From assembly GCA_023052935.1 (NCBI GenBank), contig CM041294.1:24260641-24324640 (forward strand): a stretch of 64,000 nt of DNA, read 5' to 3'. Both the position numbers and the translations under genes were made by a program. Below are positions 55,601-64,000 of this stretch, piece by piece (position 1 is the first letter of the stretch; every line of letters starts with the position of its first letter). Origin of the DNA: Piezodorus guildinii (lineage: Eukaryota > Arthropoda > Insecta > Hemiptera > Pentatomidae). Below the pieces are notes generated by a model. The model did no database searches and was not told where the DNA came from. It saw nothing but the letters and a program-made list of their open reading frames with translations.

Positions 55601-55689
55601 AATAGTGTTACTATTTTTATTTTATTTTTATCAAATTTTATTGCTTTGTCGGTTATAATATTGAATGTTTTGTAGTAAATAATGGCTTA

Positions 55690-55960
55690 CCGCAAGCCCG
55701 AACGAGGGTTATTGACCGAAGCAACTGGTAGCCGTAGATTCCTATCTCCCGCCCTGATACTCCTATCACACTGTCAGCTGTTCATATATCGATCCGTGAG
55801 TCCTGCCCGCTGGTTATATTATTAACCGTTTCTCCCTGTCATCAGAAATATTTAATCCGTAAATATTATGAAACGAGGACATCGCATGTGCTCTTGCCTC
55901 TTCGTTTGAGATAACGGTAATCGTATGGCTTAAAATGTAGTACATCACGTCACAAGTTAT
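55690..55960. promoter_or_regulatory. GC-rich single-copy island
   Basis: Contains CTGTCAGCTGTTC (E-box/TALE-type), ATATATCGAT, GAGATAACGG and CATCATTAG-like motifs. No coding. Candidate conserved noncoding element. Confidence 0.25.
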
Positions 55961-57399
55961 ATTTATGGCGGAAAGACCTTGTCTTTGTAGTAATGATATT
56001 GTAAGAGATCTCTATTTAAAAATGATGCTGATATTTTATTTTATTATTATTTTTAAAATTATTTTGTGTATTATTCCTATTTTAATCCGTGTTTTTAATA
56101 ATTAATGTGTCTTTCTAAGAACATTAGAATTGTTGAAAATCATGAATTGATTTAATCAACAATTGAGACGTTGATTTCCAAAAGGACATTTTTTACGAAA
56201 TTGATTTTTTTACATATTTGAAGTCTCGTCATTTAGTTTTATCTAAATATTCCATTTTATGTTATCTAATGAATTCTCAAGTCCTTAAAAAACGCGATTT
56301 AGAAAATGCTGTCATTTTCTAAAAGTACTAATTACGCATTTATTTTCGTTCTAAATCATTCTAAAAAAAAAACATTTCATAACTTTAATATGATGTTATT
56401 ATTATAGTAAAAAAATAAATCTAAATTTTAAGGCTAAAAGACCCAAATTAGCTAGTTTAATAATATAGTAATGAGAGATTTTCGCGCTTCCTGTAAAATT
56501 TCCTAGAATGGATATAGTACCTTTTGGAAATCAACGTCTCAATTGTATATTAATAAATGTATTAATATTATGTAGTTAAATATCAAAACATAAATAAATT
56601 TTTACATTATAGTTTTTCCTCGTTCTATTTACAAAAATACGCCTTCTTCAATGATATAATTTATAAATCTTCAGATACTTAAGGGTAATATATTCTTACT
56701 TTTGCTTAATTTATTTATTTTTTATTATTACTATTATTTTTTGGTGCAACCATATACTTCCAATAACAATTAATGCTGAAATAACATTCATTAAATACTG
56801 TACTAAAACACTTTTTCATTTATGCAGTACAAAAACGCAGTATTTTAAAATATTAGGAATAAAGATTAATTTGTATCTCAACAAATGAAAATAGATACAT
56901 GTATAAAATGTTTATATCAATTCTAGAGACATAACATGAAGTTTTCAGAAATTCTTATTTACAGAGGGAATTCAATGTGATAAATTTAGTATGATTAGTT
57001 TTTCAAGTAACATGGCTTTAAGCTTTAAAAAAATTTTTTTTATTGTTTAATTTTTTATTATATAATGTATATATGACAGAAAAATATAGTGAATTATTTT
57101 ATGTTATTGTTAATAACACGCAATAATTCAGTGTTGACAAACAAATTTAAGAAATGTTATCGATTGGAACGATTTTTGTTCGAATATTTTTATGCTTTAT
57201 GTATGACAAACACATTTTTTTCTAGGTGTTTTTTTTTTTAATCTTTAATCTCATTTTTATTTTCACTTTTTCCTGTAGGTTATTAATCTGATAAATTCAG
57301 TTGCTCTAGATTTTCAAGTTACAAGTATTTAATTCTCTTAATTGTTAAATATTCCAACTAAAAAAGGAGGAAAAATAGATACTATTATTTTTGTTTCTA
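55961..57399. other. AT-rich intronic sequence
   Basis: No gene seen. GTTGATTTCCAAAAGG (56170) recurs inverted at 56522 (CCTTTTGGAAATCAACGTCT, with CAATTGAGACG/CGTCTCAATTG), so 56160-56545 is bounded by a ~25-bp inverted repeat and may be an old MITE of about 0.39 kb. Confidence 0.45.
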
Positions 57400-57900
57400 T
57401 TTTAAATTATTGAATAATCAACCGAACTCCTACATGGCAAACTACATCGAAAGCAATAACAGAATCTAAAATTAAAATAAAGGTTTTCGTCGTTAGATTT
57501 GAATAGATATGGTCACAATTTATCTCACTTATTATTCTCGGCTGCCTGAGTCCTGTGGTGCATGCATATATTTTCGAAACCTCAGTCATTAAGACATTAC
57601 CGTTACTCATGCTATATTCGGTCCATGTTTGTACCAAACGGCTCCTAGGTGATTTAAATACACATTAGCCTCCGCGGGGAACTGGTAAAGACCTGTTGGA
57701 CAATTTATTTAAGAGTCAAAACACCCCGGTGGCCATATTAGGGGGGATCTCGGTTGGGGGTAACGACCCCCCCAGGCCTGCCGATATTCGATTTAGGGTA
57801 ATGTCCTCTTTGTCAGAGAGTGACAGGGGGAGAGGTTATTATATCAAAGGCTCTTGCGCGATCTTTTTTCAGCCAACAGGAATAAAAGTCTTGATATTGT
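57400..57900. promoter_or_regulatory. GC-richer single-copy island
   Basis: Short frames on both strands (57407-57637 reverse, 57696-57908) lack motifs and splice pairs. The most GC-rich part is 57660-57790 with a C-run near 57768. Unassigned; candidate conserved noncoding element. Confidence 0.22.
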
Positions 57901-59841
57901 TATATTGACGTAGATTTCTAAAATAGACGTAGACCAACTAAAATATTTTTATTCCTAAGTTTTTTAAACTTCTTAATAATTTGTATTATTGTTAGAATCG
58001 TATTATATCACCATTCATTTTTTTTATTTTTTTTTTTTTATGTTAGTTGTTAAGAATCCTTTCAACGAGAATGGCGAGAATAAAAAACAAAAATTAAAAC
58101 AGTCCTTAAAATATGAAAATCGGACTTAAGTTAGACTTAAGTTATTTCGGAACGATTCTTGCATCGGGAAGAGAGCTGCGATATAAAAAACCATTCATTT
58201 CGAGACTATTGAATTTTTTAAAGAATTCTTTATTTTTCAAGTTGCCGGGTATTTGATAATATTGACTTTAATAAAAATTATTTTTTTCTTAACCAAAATT
58301 ATTTTTTGCTCCCAGTATATGTTGATTTGATTATGTAACGAAGTTACTTATTCATTATCGTTTCAACCCGGGACCTTTGTCATAGAAAGCTGTTATGTTA
58401 ACCACTTTGCTATAGGAGACCACCGAATTTGATTGATGGATGGATTGTTGGTTAATTTAAATCAGAAATGTAAGAAAGAAATTAAGGATTTCAAACTTAA
58501 CTTTTGTTTCATTGATACTAATACAACTGCTAAACGGTAGGTCTTAGGGACAAATATTATATAACAAAAATATTCTTCACTAAACTTTGACCTGGGACTG
58601 TCGGGAAATGTTCGATCTGAGCATCAACGCCACAAGCTGGGCTGTGTCAAACTGACAGAAAAAATAAAAATACTCCAGCCAAGTGACATATCCATGTCTA
58701 AATAAAATAACCTTTATTTTTCTGTATTTATTTATTATTAATTAATTACGTATTTATGAATTATATTATATTTAAAAGGAGCGAATGATCTAGTATCCGT
58801 GTTATTCTTGCCCAAATCTGGTTATTATCGAGTGGAGAGAACGCCTTGAATCAGCCGCTGGATGTTCTCAAGGCTACGCGGAAGGGCAACAGTCTCACAA
58901 ATGCCTAACTAATAAAACTTTTATTTTTCCTCTCTCTACTCTTTTATTTATTTTTCTTTTTTTTTTTTTTTGTTTTATTGGCGTATTATTTCCTTTGGCG
59001 GAAATCTAATGGCTGGGTATTTTAGATTTTTTTAAGAGCAGTTGGCACAAGCTGTTTAAACACCTGCCGTAGACGCCTGTTTGCTCTCGATAAAACAATA
59101 TAACGTAGACATTGACACAAATATTTTTTTGCTATTGAACTCGAAATTCTTGATCGCTCTATAATAGAATCTCGACATCGTACACTCTTCACATTCAAAA
59201 CAATATAAGCTTACGAAAATAAAAATAAAATATTAATCTAGCCTTATAATTTTTTTTTGGCGTGTTTTTAATCGCATTAAATTTTTCAAGACTGAAATTT
59301 CAATTTACTGTTGTTGTTTTGTTTTTTTAATTTAAAAAATAAATTAGTACGAGTGATGTTTGTATTATGTTGAATATTATTAATGTATACGATTTATATT
59401 CTGTTCTTAAGACGAAAATAAATCCCACTAGTGATTGGCATTAAAATATTCTTATCAAAGAATTACTTTATTTCACGAATTCGAATCGTGATTAGCCTCT
59501 ATTTTATCACAATAATTATTCGACTCGTAACGAACGACTTCGAAACTCGAAGTGGAATTTATTTAATAAGCCTGTTCAACTTCGACATACTGAATTTTTC
59601 CTTGTACTTTGAACCATTCCAACGAATTCATTAAACGATCCTATGACCTCAATGTTGTAAACCTGTTTTGAATTCCGTCCACTCTAACCTGCCGGTATAA
59701 TTTAATTAATTATTAGCTATCAAATCCTAATATCTCATATATGGGAGTCTATACACATATGGGAATTTATAGCCTGTCACACCAGTATTATGCGAGTTTC
59801 TGAAACTTATTTTTTTATAAACTTGCTATTTTTTTTTAGTT
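57901..59841. other. intronic sequence with SINE-head remnant
   Basis: AT-rich. A reversed tRNA-like head remnant (CAACCCGGGACCTTTGTCAT, TGTTATGTTAACCACTTTG) lies at 58363-58425. A GC-richer patch at 58790-58915 is unassigned. No gene. Confidence 0.42.
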
Positions 59842-59900
59842 TATTATAGGTGGAATAATCAGGAATCAGTCATTTTTTGAAAATTTTTAATTTTGCCAAC

Positions 59901-59931
59901 GTTTCGGCTCTGGCTTGTGAGCCATCGTCAG
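59901..59931 (-). ncRNA. hammerhead-ribozyme-like hairpin motif
   Basis: The minus strand reads CTGACGA, T, GGCTC-loop-GAGCC, GAAACGTTGGC. Five-pair helix. Part of the left arm of the 802-bp element. Confidence 0.42.
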
Positions 59932-60556
59932 GGCTACAAGACAAAGAAATAATCTCTCCCTCGTATGTCAACATCTTCCGTCTCCTTTATTTATAACTTT
60001 CTTACTTTATTGTGTAATTTATATTTTATTTACTGTATATTTATCTTTTCGTTTGTAACACATCTGGTTTTTGATTTTTGTTAGTTATTTATTTAGTTTA
60101 ATTTTTTTTTATTAAATACCTCATGAATCTTTTACATACCTCAGATTCTAGTGTTTATAATTTTCTGTTTAAAATGTTGAGCCTTATTGTACATATATTG
60201 TTTTGTTTTTCCATTTTATAATTTTGTAAACTTTTTTAAAAAAACAAAGATCAGGTTTTTTACACGAACCCCTCCCCTACTACTTATGTTTATGGTTTTC
60301 CTCAGTTTATGCTTGGACATGGCTCAGTAATGGTACGTTTATATATAATTTTTTTTTTACTTCTATATTAAAGTCCAAAGTTTTGTTTTTATGCTTATCA
60401 TCGTATTGTTTATCATATTATCATTATTTGTATATATAATATTTAAGTATTTTGGTATATTTTCTGTTTTATTTCAAATGTCATCATTGTCACTACATTA
60501 AAAAAATTTTCATGATCACATTAATATGTATCTCTTTTGTTCTGATGTTTGTAGCC

Positions 60557-60587
60557 CTGATGATGGCTCAAAAGCTTGAGCCGAAAC
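60557..60587 (+). ncRNA. hammerhead-ribozyme-like hairpin motif
   Basis: CTGATGA, T, GGCTC-AAAAGCTT-GAGCC, GAAAC. The helix is retained although the loop differs from the left-arm copy. Confidence 0.42.
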
Positions 60588-60643
60588 TGCAAAATTAAAA
60601 ATTTTCAAAATATGACTGATTCCTGATTATTCCACCTATAATA

Positions 60644-61670
60644 GTTTCTACAGTCGACTATATTATTATTATTATTTTTTGTTTTTACGGGCATAGCCTA
60701 TTTAAAAAATTTCAAAATTGATAATAATAATATTAAGTATTAACTATTTATAATAATATAATAAAGCAATAATAATAACACAAAGTAGCAATAGTAATAT
60801 AATTTAATAGTAGTAATAATTTTAGTGAATAAATATTGAACTAAATTAACTGATTAATTAATTAATTAATTGATATTGGATTAAGGTACTGATAACAATT
60901 GAAATTTATATTTTACTTATTTACATAAAAAATGCATATTATGTAGATGCATAAAAATGATAAAATTTGGAAGTAATTTGTTAAATAATAATGAAATTAA
61001 AGTGAAAAAATAAAAAAATAATTTGCATTGACTGATTATTGATGTTATTGATGAAAGAAGTAAAGATACTTGTTTATAAAATGAATCAATATTGTTGTAA
61101 TACTGTAGGTGAGGAAATCTATTGACTGTAAACATTATTCCATAGATAAGGCTGTTTTTTTTTTTCTATAGTTATTTTTGTGAGAGGAGAAAGAACTCTG
61201 AGGCACATAGAAGTTTAAGAAAGTATATAAGGGGAATCAATGAGATTGTTTCAGAGTTCATAAGGTAATAAATAAAATATATTATGTAATATTTTGTTGC
61301 TCATTAAGTGCCGTGGATTAAGTAATTGAACACGTCAAAAGTAATTGAATTATTTACGATATCAGATCTGATCTATCGACAATAGCATAAATATTTGTAG
61401 TGTAAATCCCTAAAATAAAAATCCTTACTGTAAACATATCCATCCAGTTTTTCCTAATACATTATTCAATTGTAAACAAACTGTTGAATACATTCCAAAT
61501 ATATCGCTATTTTCAAATTCATGACAACATCCGAAGTGTAAATATATTGATTTTTATGTGATGTATTAATAGAGGAAAATATCATAGTAGAACAAGATTT
61601 TCAAGGTCAGCTATTGGGATTGGATAATATCCAATTTTTGTTCTTGAATGAATAGGTAATTAGTATTTGT
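60644..61670. other. AT-rich intronic sequence
   Basis: No gene or repeat recognised before the target site of the LINE at 61689. Confidence 0.4.
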
Positions 61671-61688
61671 AATTATGCGTATCGGTTA

Positions 61689-62612
61689 AGATTTGAGGTT
61701 CGATCGGGTTTAAAACAGGGTGACTCCCTTTCACCTGTGTTATATAATTTAGCTTTAGAATATGTCATAGAAAAGGTGATGTGTACCGAGAAAGGCTTAA
61801 ATATGGGTGACAAGATTCCGGTTTTGGGGTATGCCGATGATCTGGTACTGCTAGGTGAAGACACGGAAACCATACAACTAAATACAAGGGTGTTAATAAA
61901 AACCGGTAAAGAAATAGGACTCGAATTAAATACCGATAAGACGAAGTATATGATTAATAGCAGAAACGGTGTCGATCTTGGTGATATTGATGTATCAGGT
62001 CATACTTTTGAATACGTAGAGAAATTCAAGTATTTAGGTTCAATTATAACTAGAAAAAATGAAATCCAGGAAGAAATAAAGTCCCGGTTAAAGGTGGGAA
62101 ATGCGTGTTATTATTCAGTTGCTAATTTACTTAGTCCGCGGCTTCTATCTAAAAACTTAAAGATTAGAATTTATAAAACTATTATTTTTCCAACGGTTCT
62201 TTACGGATGTGAAACGTGGCCGCTTACTTTGAAGGATGAACAACGGCTTAAGGTTTTCGAAAATAAGGTATTGCGTAAAATATTTGGTCCAAAGAGAGAT
62301 GAGGCCACTGGGGAGTTTAGAAGGTTGCACAATGCGGAATTGCGGAACTTGCATCCTGTGAATATAATTGAGCTGATTGCATCGCGGAGACTCAAATGGG
62401 CGAGTAAAGTTGTTGGGCTCGATGACGAGCGGATTCCGAGAAAGTTGGTATTTGCTGATCCGACTGGTAGGCGTCCGAAAGGTAGGCCGAAGCGGAGATG
62501 GGAGGATTGCGTTAAGACTGATCTCGGGGGCTTGGGCTTGAATGGTGAACATTGGACGAGTCTCTGTAGGCGGAATTTGGTGGTATTGGCATCGAGCCTT
62601 CGGGTTCGCTAA
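61689..62612 (+). CDS. LINE reverse transcriptase, C-terminal ~307 residues, intact frame
   Basis: Open from the insertion boundary to TAA. RT motif B (GLKQGDSLSPVLYNLALEYV) and the catalytic motif C (GYADDLVLLGED) are present, then GLELNTDKTKYMI, FEYVEKFKYLGSIITRKNEI, IFPTVLYGCETWPLTLKDEQ, VFENKVLRKIFGPKRDE, IASRRLKWASKVVGL and GRPKRRWEDCVKTDLGGL. The ATG at 61737 is not the real start: coding homology begins before it. Endonuclease and RT motifs 0-A are missing, so it is unlikely to be active. The general layout resembles RTE-like and related LINE proteins; the exact clade is uncertain. Confidence 0.9.
   Translation, partial: RFEVRSGLKQGDSLSPVLYNLALEYVIEKVMCTEKGLNMGDKIPVLGYADDLVLLGEDTETIQLNTRVLIKTGKEIGLELNTDKTKYMINSRNGVDLGDIDVSGHTFEYVEKFKYLGSIITRKNEIQEEIKSRLKVGNACYYSVANLLSPRLLSKNLKIRIYKTIIFPTVLYGCETWPLTLKDEQRLKVFENKVLRKIFGPKRDEATGEFRRLHNAELRNLHPVNIIELIASRRLKWASKVVGLDDERIPRKLVFADPTGRRPKGRPKRRWEDCVKTDLGGLGLNGEHWTSLCRRNLVVLASSLRVR
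62593..62608 (+). other. 3'-terminal LINE hairpin with UUCG tetraloop
   Basis: CGAGCC-TTCG-GGTTCG. The one change from the other copies (A to G) turns an A-U pair into a G-U wobble and keeps the stem. Confidence 0.6.
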
Positions 62613-62689
62613 GCCTATTATTATATTATTATATTATAATTATGCGTATCGGTTAGTTTGTATTCGTATTATGTATTTAACATTTTAAC

Positions 62690-63040
62690 CGAATAATTAC
62701 TTGCGTCAAATTATGCGAAATGGTATCCCTTTCTGATTGGCCGATTTGTTTCTGTGCCGTTGACTTTTATACGGTGACCAATTAGCTGTTTTGACCTGAG
62801 AGGTGCGAATGACCGTGCATTGCGAACTTGGGGTGCACGGATTCGAGTCCCGCCCGTGATGGAACAGAAATAAAAGACGATGCGGCTGGCATGATTCCAT
62901 CGGCTCATTTCCGGCCTCGCCCACGCCGGCTATTTAAGACCCTCCGCCTTCTTTGTTTTCTGCCTTCGCCTCGGTAAATGGTCTCAGCCGGGTCGAGGTC
63001 TGGAACAAAGGCCGTGCACGTTCCCTCGGCTGGAAGTTAT
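62690..63040 (+). repeat. GC-rich tRNA-related repeat or regulatory sequence
   Basis: A B-box-like GGATTCGAGTCCCGCC at about 62827-62842 and a preceding GTGCACGG stem suggest a tRNA-derived SINE head (62790-62850). Downstream, CGGCTATTTAAGACCC near 62930 looks like a TATA-type box in GC-rich surroundings. No second copy is in the window, so class is undecided. Confidence 0.38.
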
Positions 63041-63414
63041 GGAGAATTTTTTTTTTTTTAGTATGTTCAACTTAAGCGGAAAATGTCCGCATTGTACTCG
63101 TAGTCTTCGAGAGTAGGATCGTAACCCTACAATAACGATTTTTCTATGCTGCATAAAACATGAGATACCTTCTTCCTGTCGTGGTTTAATCTTGCAAAGC
63201 CAGGTACAATATTGCCATGTTTAGGGATATTTAGATTGTACAAGGACTGGTTATACTAAGTGTATAATTTCATTAAGTGGTATTTAAATATGTTACATAT
63301 TAAATTTATCAGGTCCGTGGGCCTCTTGGTAAAGCTATCACTTTTCATAACGTTCAAGCTTTTTAAAGTAACTCTCTAAGCTCTTATATTCTGTTAATAA
63401 TAATACTTAATTTG
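63041..63414. other. intronic sequence
   Basis: A T-run at 63049-63060, then AT-rich sequence. No gene seen. Confidence 0.4.
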
Positions 63415-63600
63415 TTTATTTATTTAACATCACTTTATGCTTCAGTGGTTATTCGGAAGAAGTCATAAATTTTGCCTATACAGGTTTAATTAGAATAGGG
63501 ATCTATCATGACATCACATAGGCCTGGAACTGCCATTTTACGCTGCGTCTGAAGGACTGCATAGCCAATAAGTTTTAACTCCCTTTAAAACTCGCTACCT
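63415..63600 (-). repeat. SINE family A body fragment, reverse
   Basis: AACATCACTTTATGCTTCAG, TTGCCTATACAGGTTTAATT and GACATCACATAGGCCTGGAA match the SINE body in reverse. The head is lost. Confidence 0.6.
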
Positions 63601-63776
63601 TGGGCTAATACGCTACCGGAAATATTCCTTATTGAGTTTTTCGTTAAACTTTCGGTTTTGTTCTACTTATTTGTTTATTTTTTATTACGTGGTTCCCTGA
63701 AATTTGATTACTACGGACTATTACAAATCATCATATTCTAAGTGCAAGGAGGGAATCACTTAAAATGTATAGAAGA

Positions 63777-64000
63777 GTCACCCATAGCGTAGTGGCTAGC
63801 ATAACAGCTTTCTATGCCAAAGGTTGCGTGTTCAAACCCGCGGGTGGCTCTAGGATTTTTTAACGGGAGTAAATGCCGTTCTTCGGAGGGGACTTTAAAA
63901 GGTTGTCCCGAGCTTGTGCGATGTCAGGTACTCGTTAAAGATACCTATCCTAATAAAACCTGGATAGGCAAAATTTAGGACTCTCACTGTAGCATCGTCC
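63777..64000 (+). repeat. tRNA-derived SINE (family A), cut by window end
   Basis: Head with box A (TAGCGTAGTGG) and B-box region (GTGTTCAAACCCGCGG), then the family body to TAGCATCGTCC at the window edge. Box B carries one change. Confidence 0.85.

Larger units (their letters stand above)
59842..60643. mobile_element. 802-bp element with ~95-bp terminal inverted repeats
   Basis: The left arm (59842-59938) and right arm (60549-60643) are inverse copies: TATTATAGGTGGAATAATCA at the outer left, its inverse at the outer right. Each arm carries a hammerhead-like motif near its inner edge. The interior is AT-rich and noncoding. Inverted long-terminal-repeat-like ends fit a Penelope-type remnant or a fold-back element. 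Confidence 0.85.
61689..62637 (+). mobile_element. 5'-truncated LINE (family 6), recent insertion
   Basis: Perfect 18-bp flanking repeats AATTATGCGTATCGGTTA at 61671-61688 and 62638-62655. The insert begins within the RT domain and ends with a hairpin and TTATATTATTATATTAT tail. The longest and youngest family-6 copy. Confidence 0.93.

Noticed and set aside
1..64000. CRISPR arrays, bacterial operons or viral genes
   Set aside because: No regularly spaced direct repeats, ribosome-binding-site-led dense coding or capsid/polymerase gene of a virus was seen; all polymerase-like frames are LINE fragments.

Overview
The window is eukaryotic and looks like insect DNA, with a tentative lean to Hemiptera. 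It is AT-rich and gene-poor, has GT-AG splice-flanked exons, and is packed with animal transposon relics. The lean rests on Helitrons starting TCTATACTAATATTATAAAG, mariner-like elements, several jockey-type LINE tails whose proteins end in P-R-R-L-K-R-x-W-P-R-D-L-L, and tRNA-derived SINEs. No bacterial or organellar operon, rRNA or CRISPR array is visible.

Host gene content is small. Two GC-rich, plus-strand exons stand out: 353-580 (serine/glycine-rich, with a DSGVSS phosphodegron-like motif, closed by a strong donor) and 32778-32962 (proline-rich, with acceptor and donor). Both meet the intervening intron in phase 0, so they probably belong to one gene with an intron of about 32 kb. A third candidate exon of 75 nt lies at 29785-29859, with ambiguous frame. 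I could not name the gene; its composition suits a regulatory or low-complexity protein. Most of the rest is probably intron of this gene, before and after 32.9 kb.

Layout. 1-0.6 kb: exon. 0.9-4 kb: LINE relics and a near-perfect 200-bp palindrome. 4.6-10.6 kb: a duplicated segment, one copy broken by tandem nested Helitrons and the other by a LINE tail, so each helps define the other's insertion. 11-13.5 kb: two related LINE relics around a GC-rich island; the second relic carries a 161-bp insertion with an 11-bp target duplication. 14-17 kb: a 0.89-kb noncoding repeat and a mariner deletion derivative. 17.5-21.4 kb: LINE relics, a SINE and a pogo-like element. 21.4-29 kb: candidate regulatory islands, a second mariner derivative and more repeats. 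29.7-33 kb: the two downstream exons and nested repeats. 33-64 kb: SINEs, LINE tails, a MITE, a third mariner derivative, a hairpin-ended 802-bp element, and a recent LINE insertion with an 18-bp target duplication.

Two RNA-level signals recur across mobile elements. One is a hammerhead-ribozyme-like core (CUGANGA, hairpin, GAAAC), seen seven times with two degenerate copies. The other is a cUUCGg-capped hairpin overlapping the stop codon at the 3' end of one LINE family (four of four copies). GC-rich, apparently single-copy islands with clustered GATA, AP-1, homeodomain or octamer motifs are candidate intronic enhancers. All family assignments come from reading the sequence; no database search was possible.
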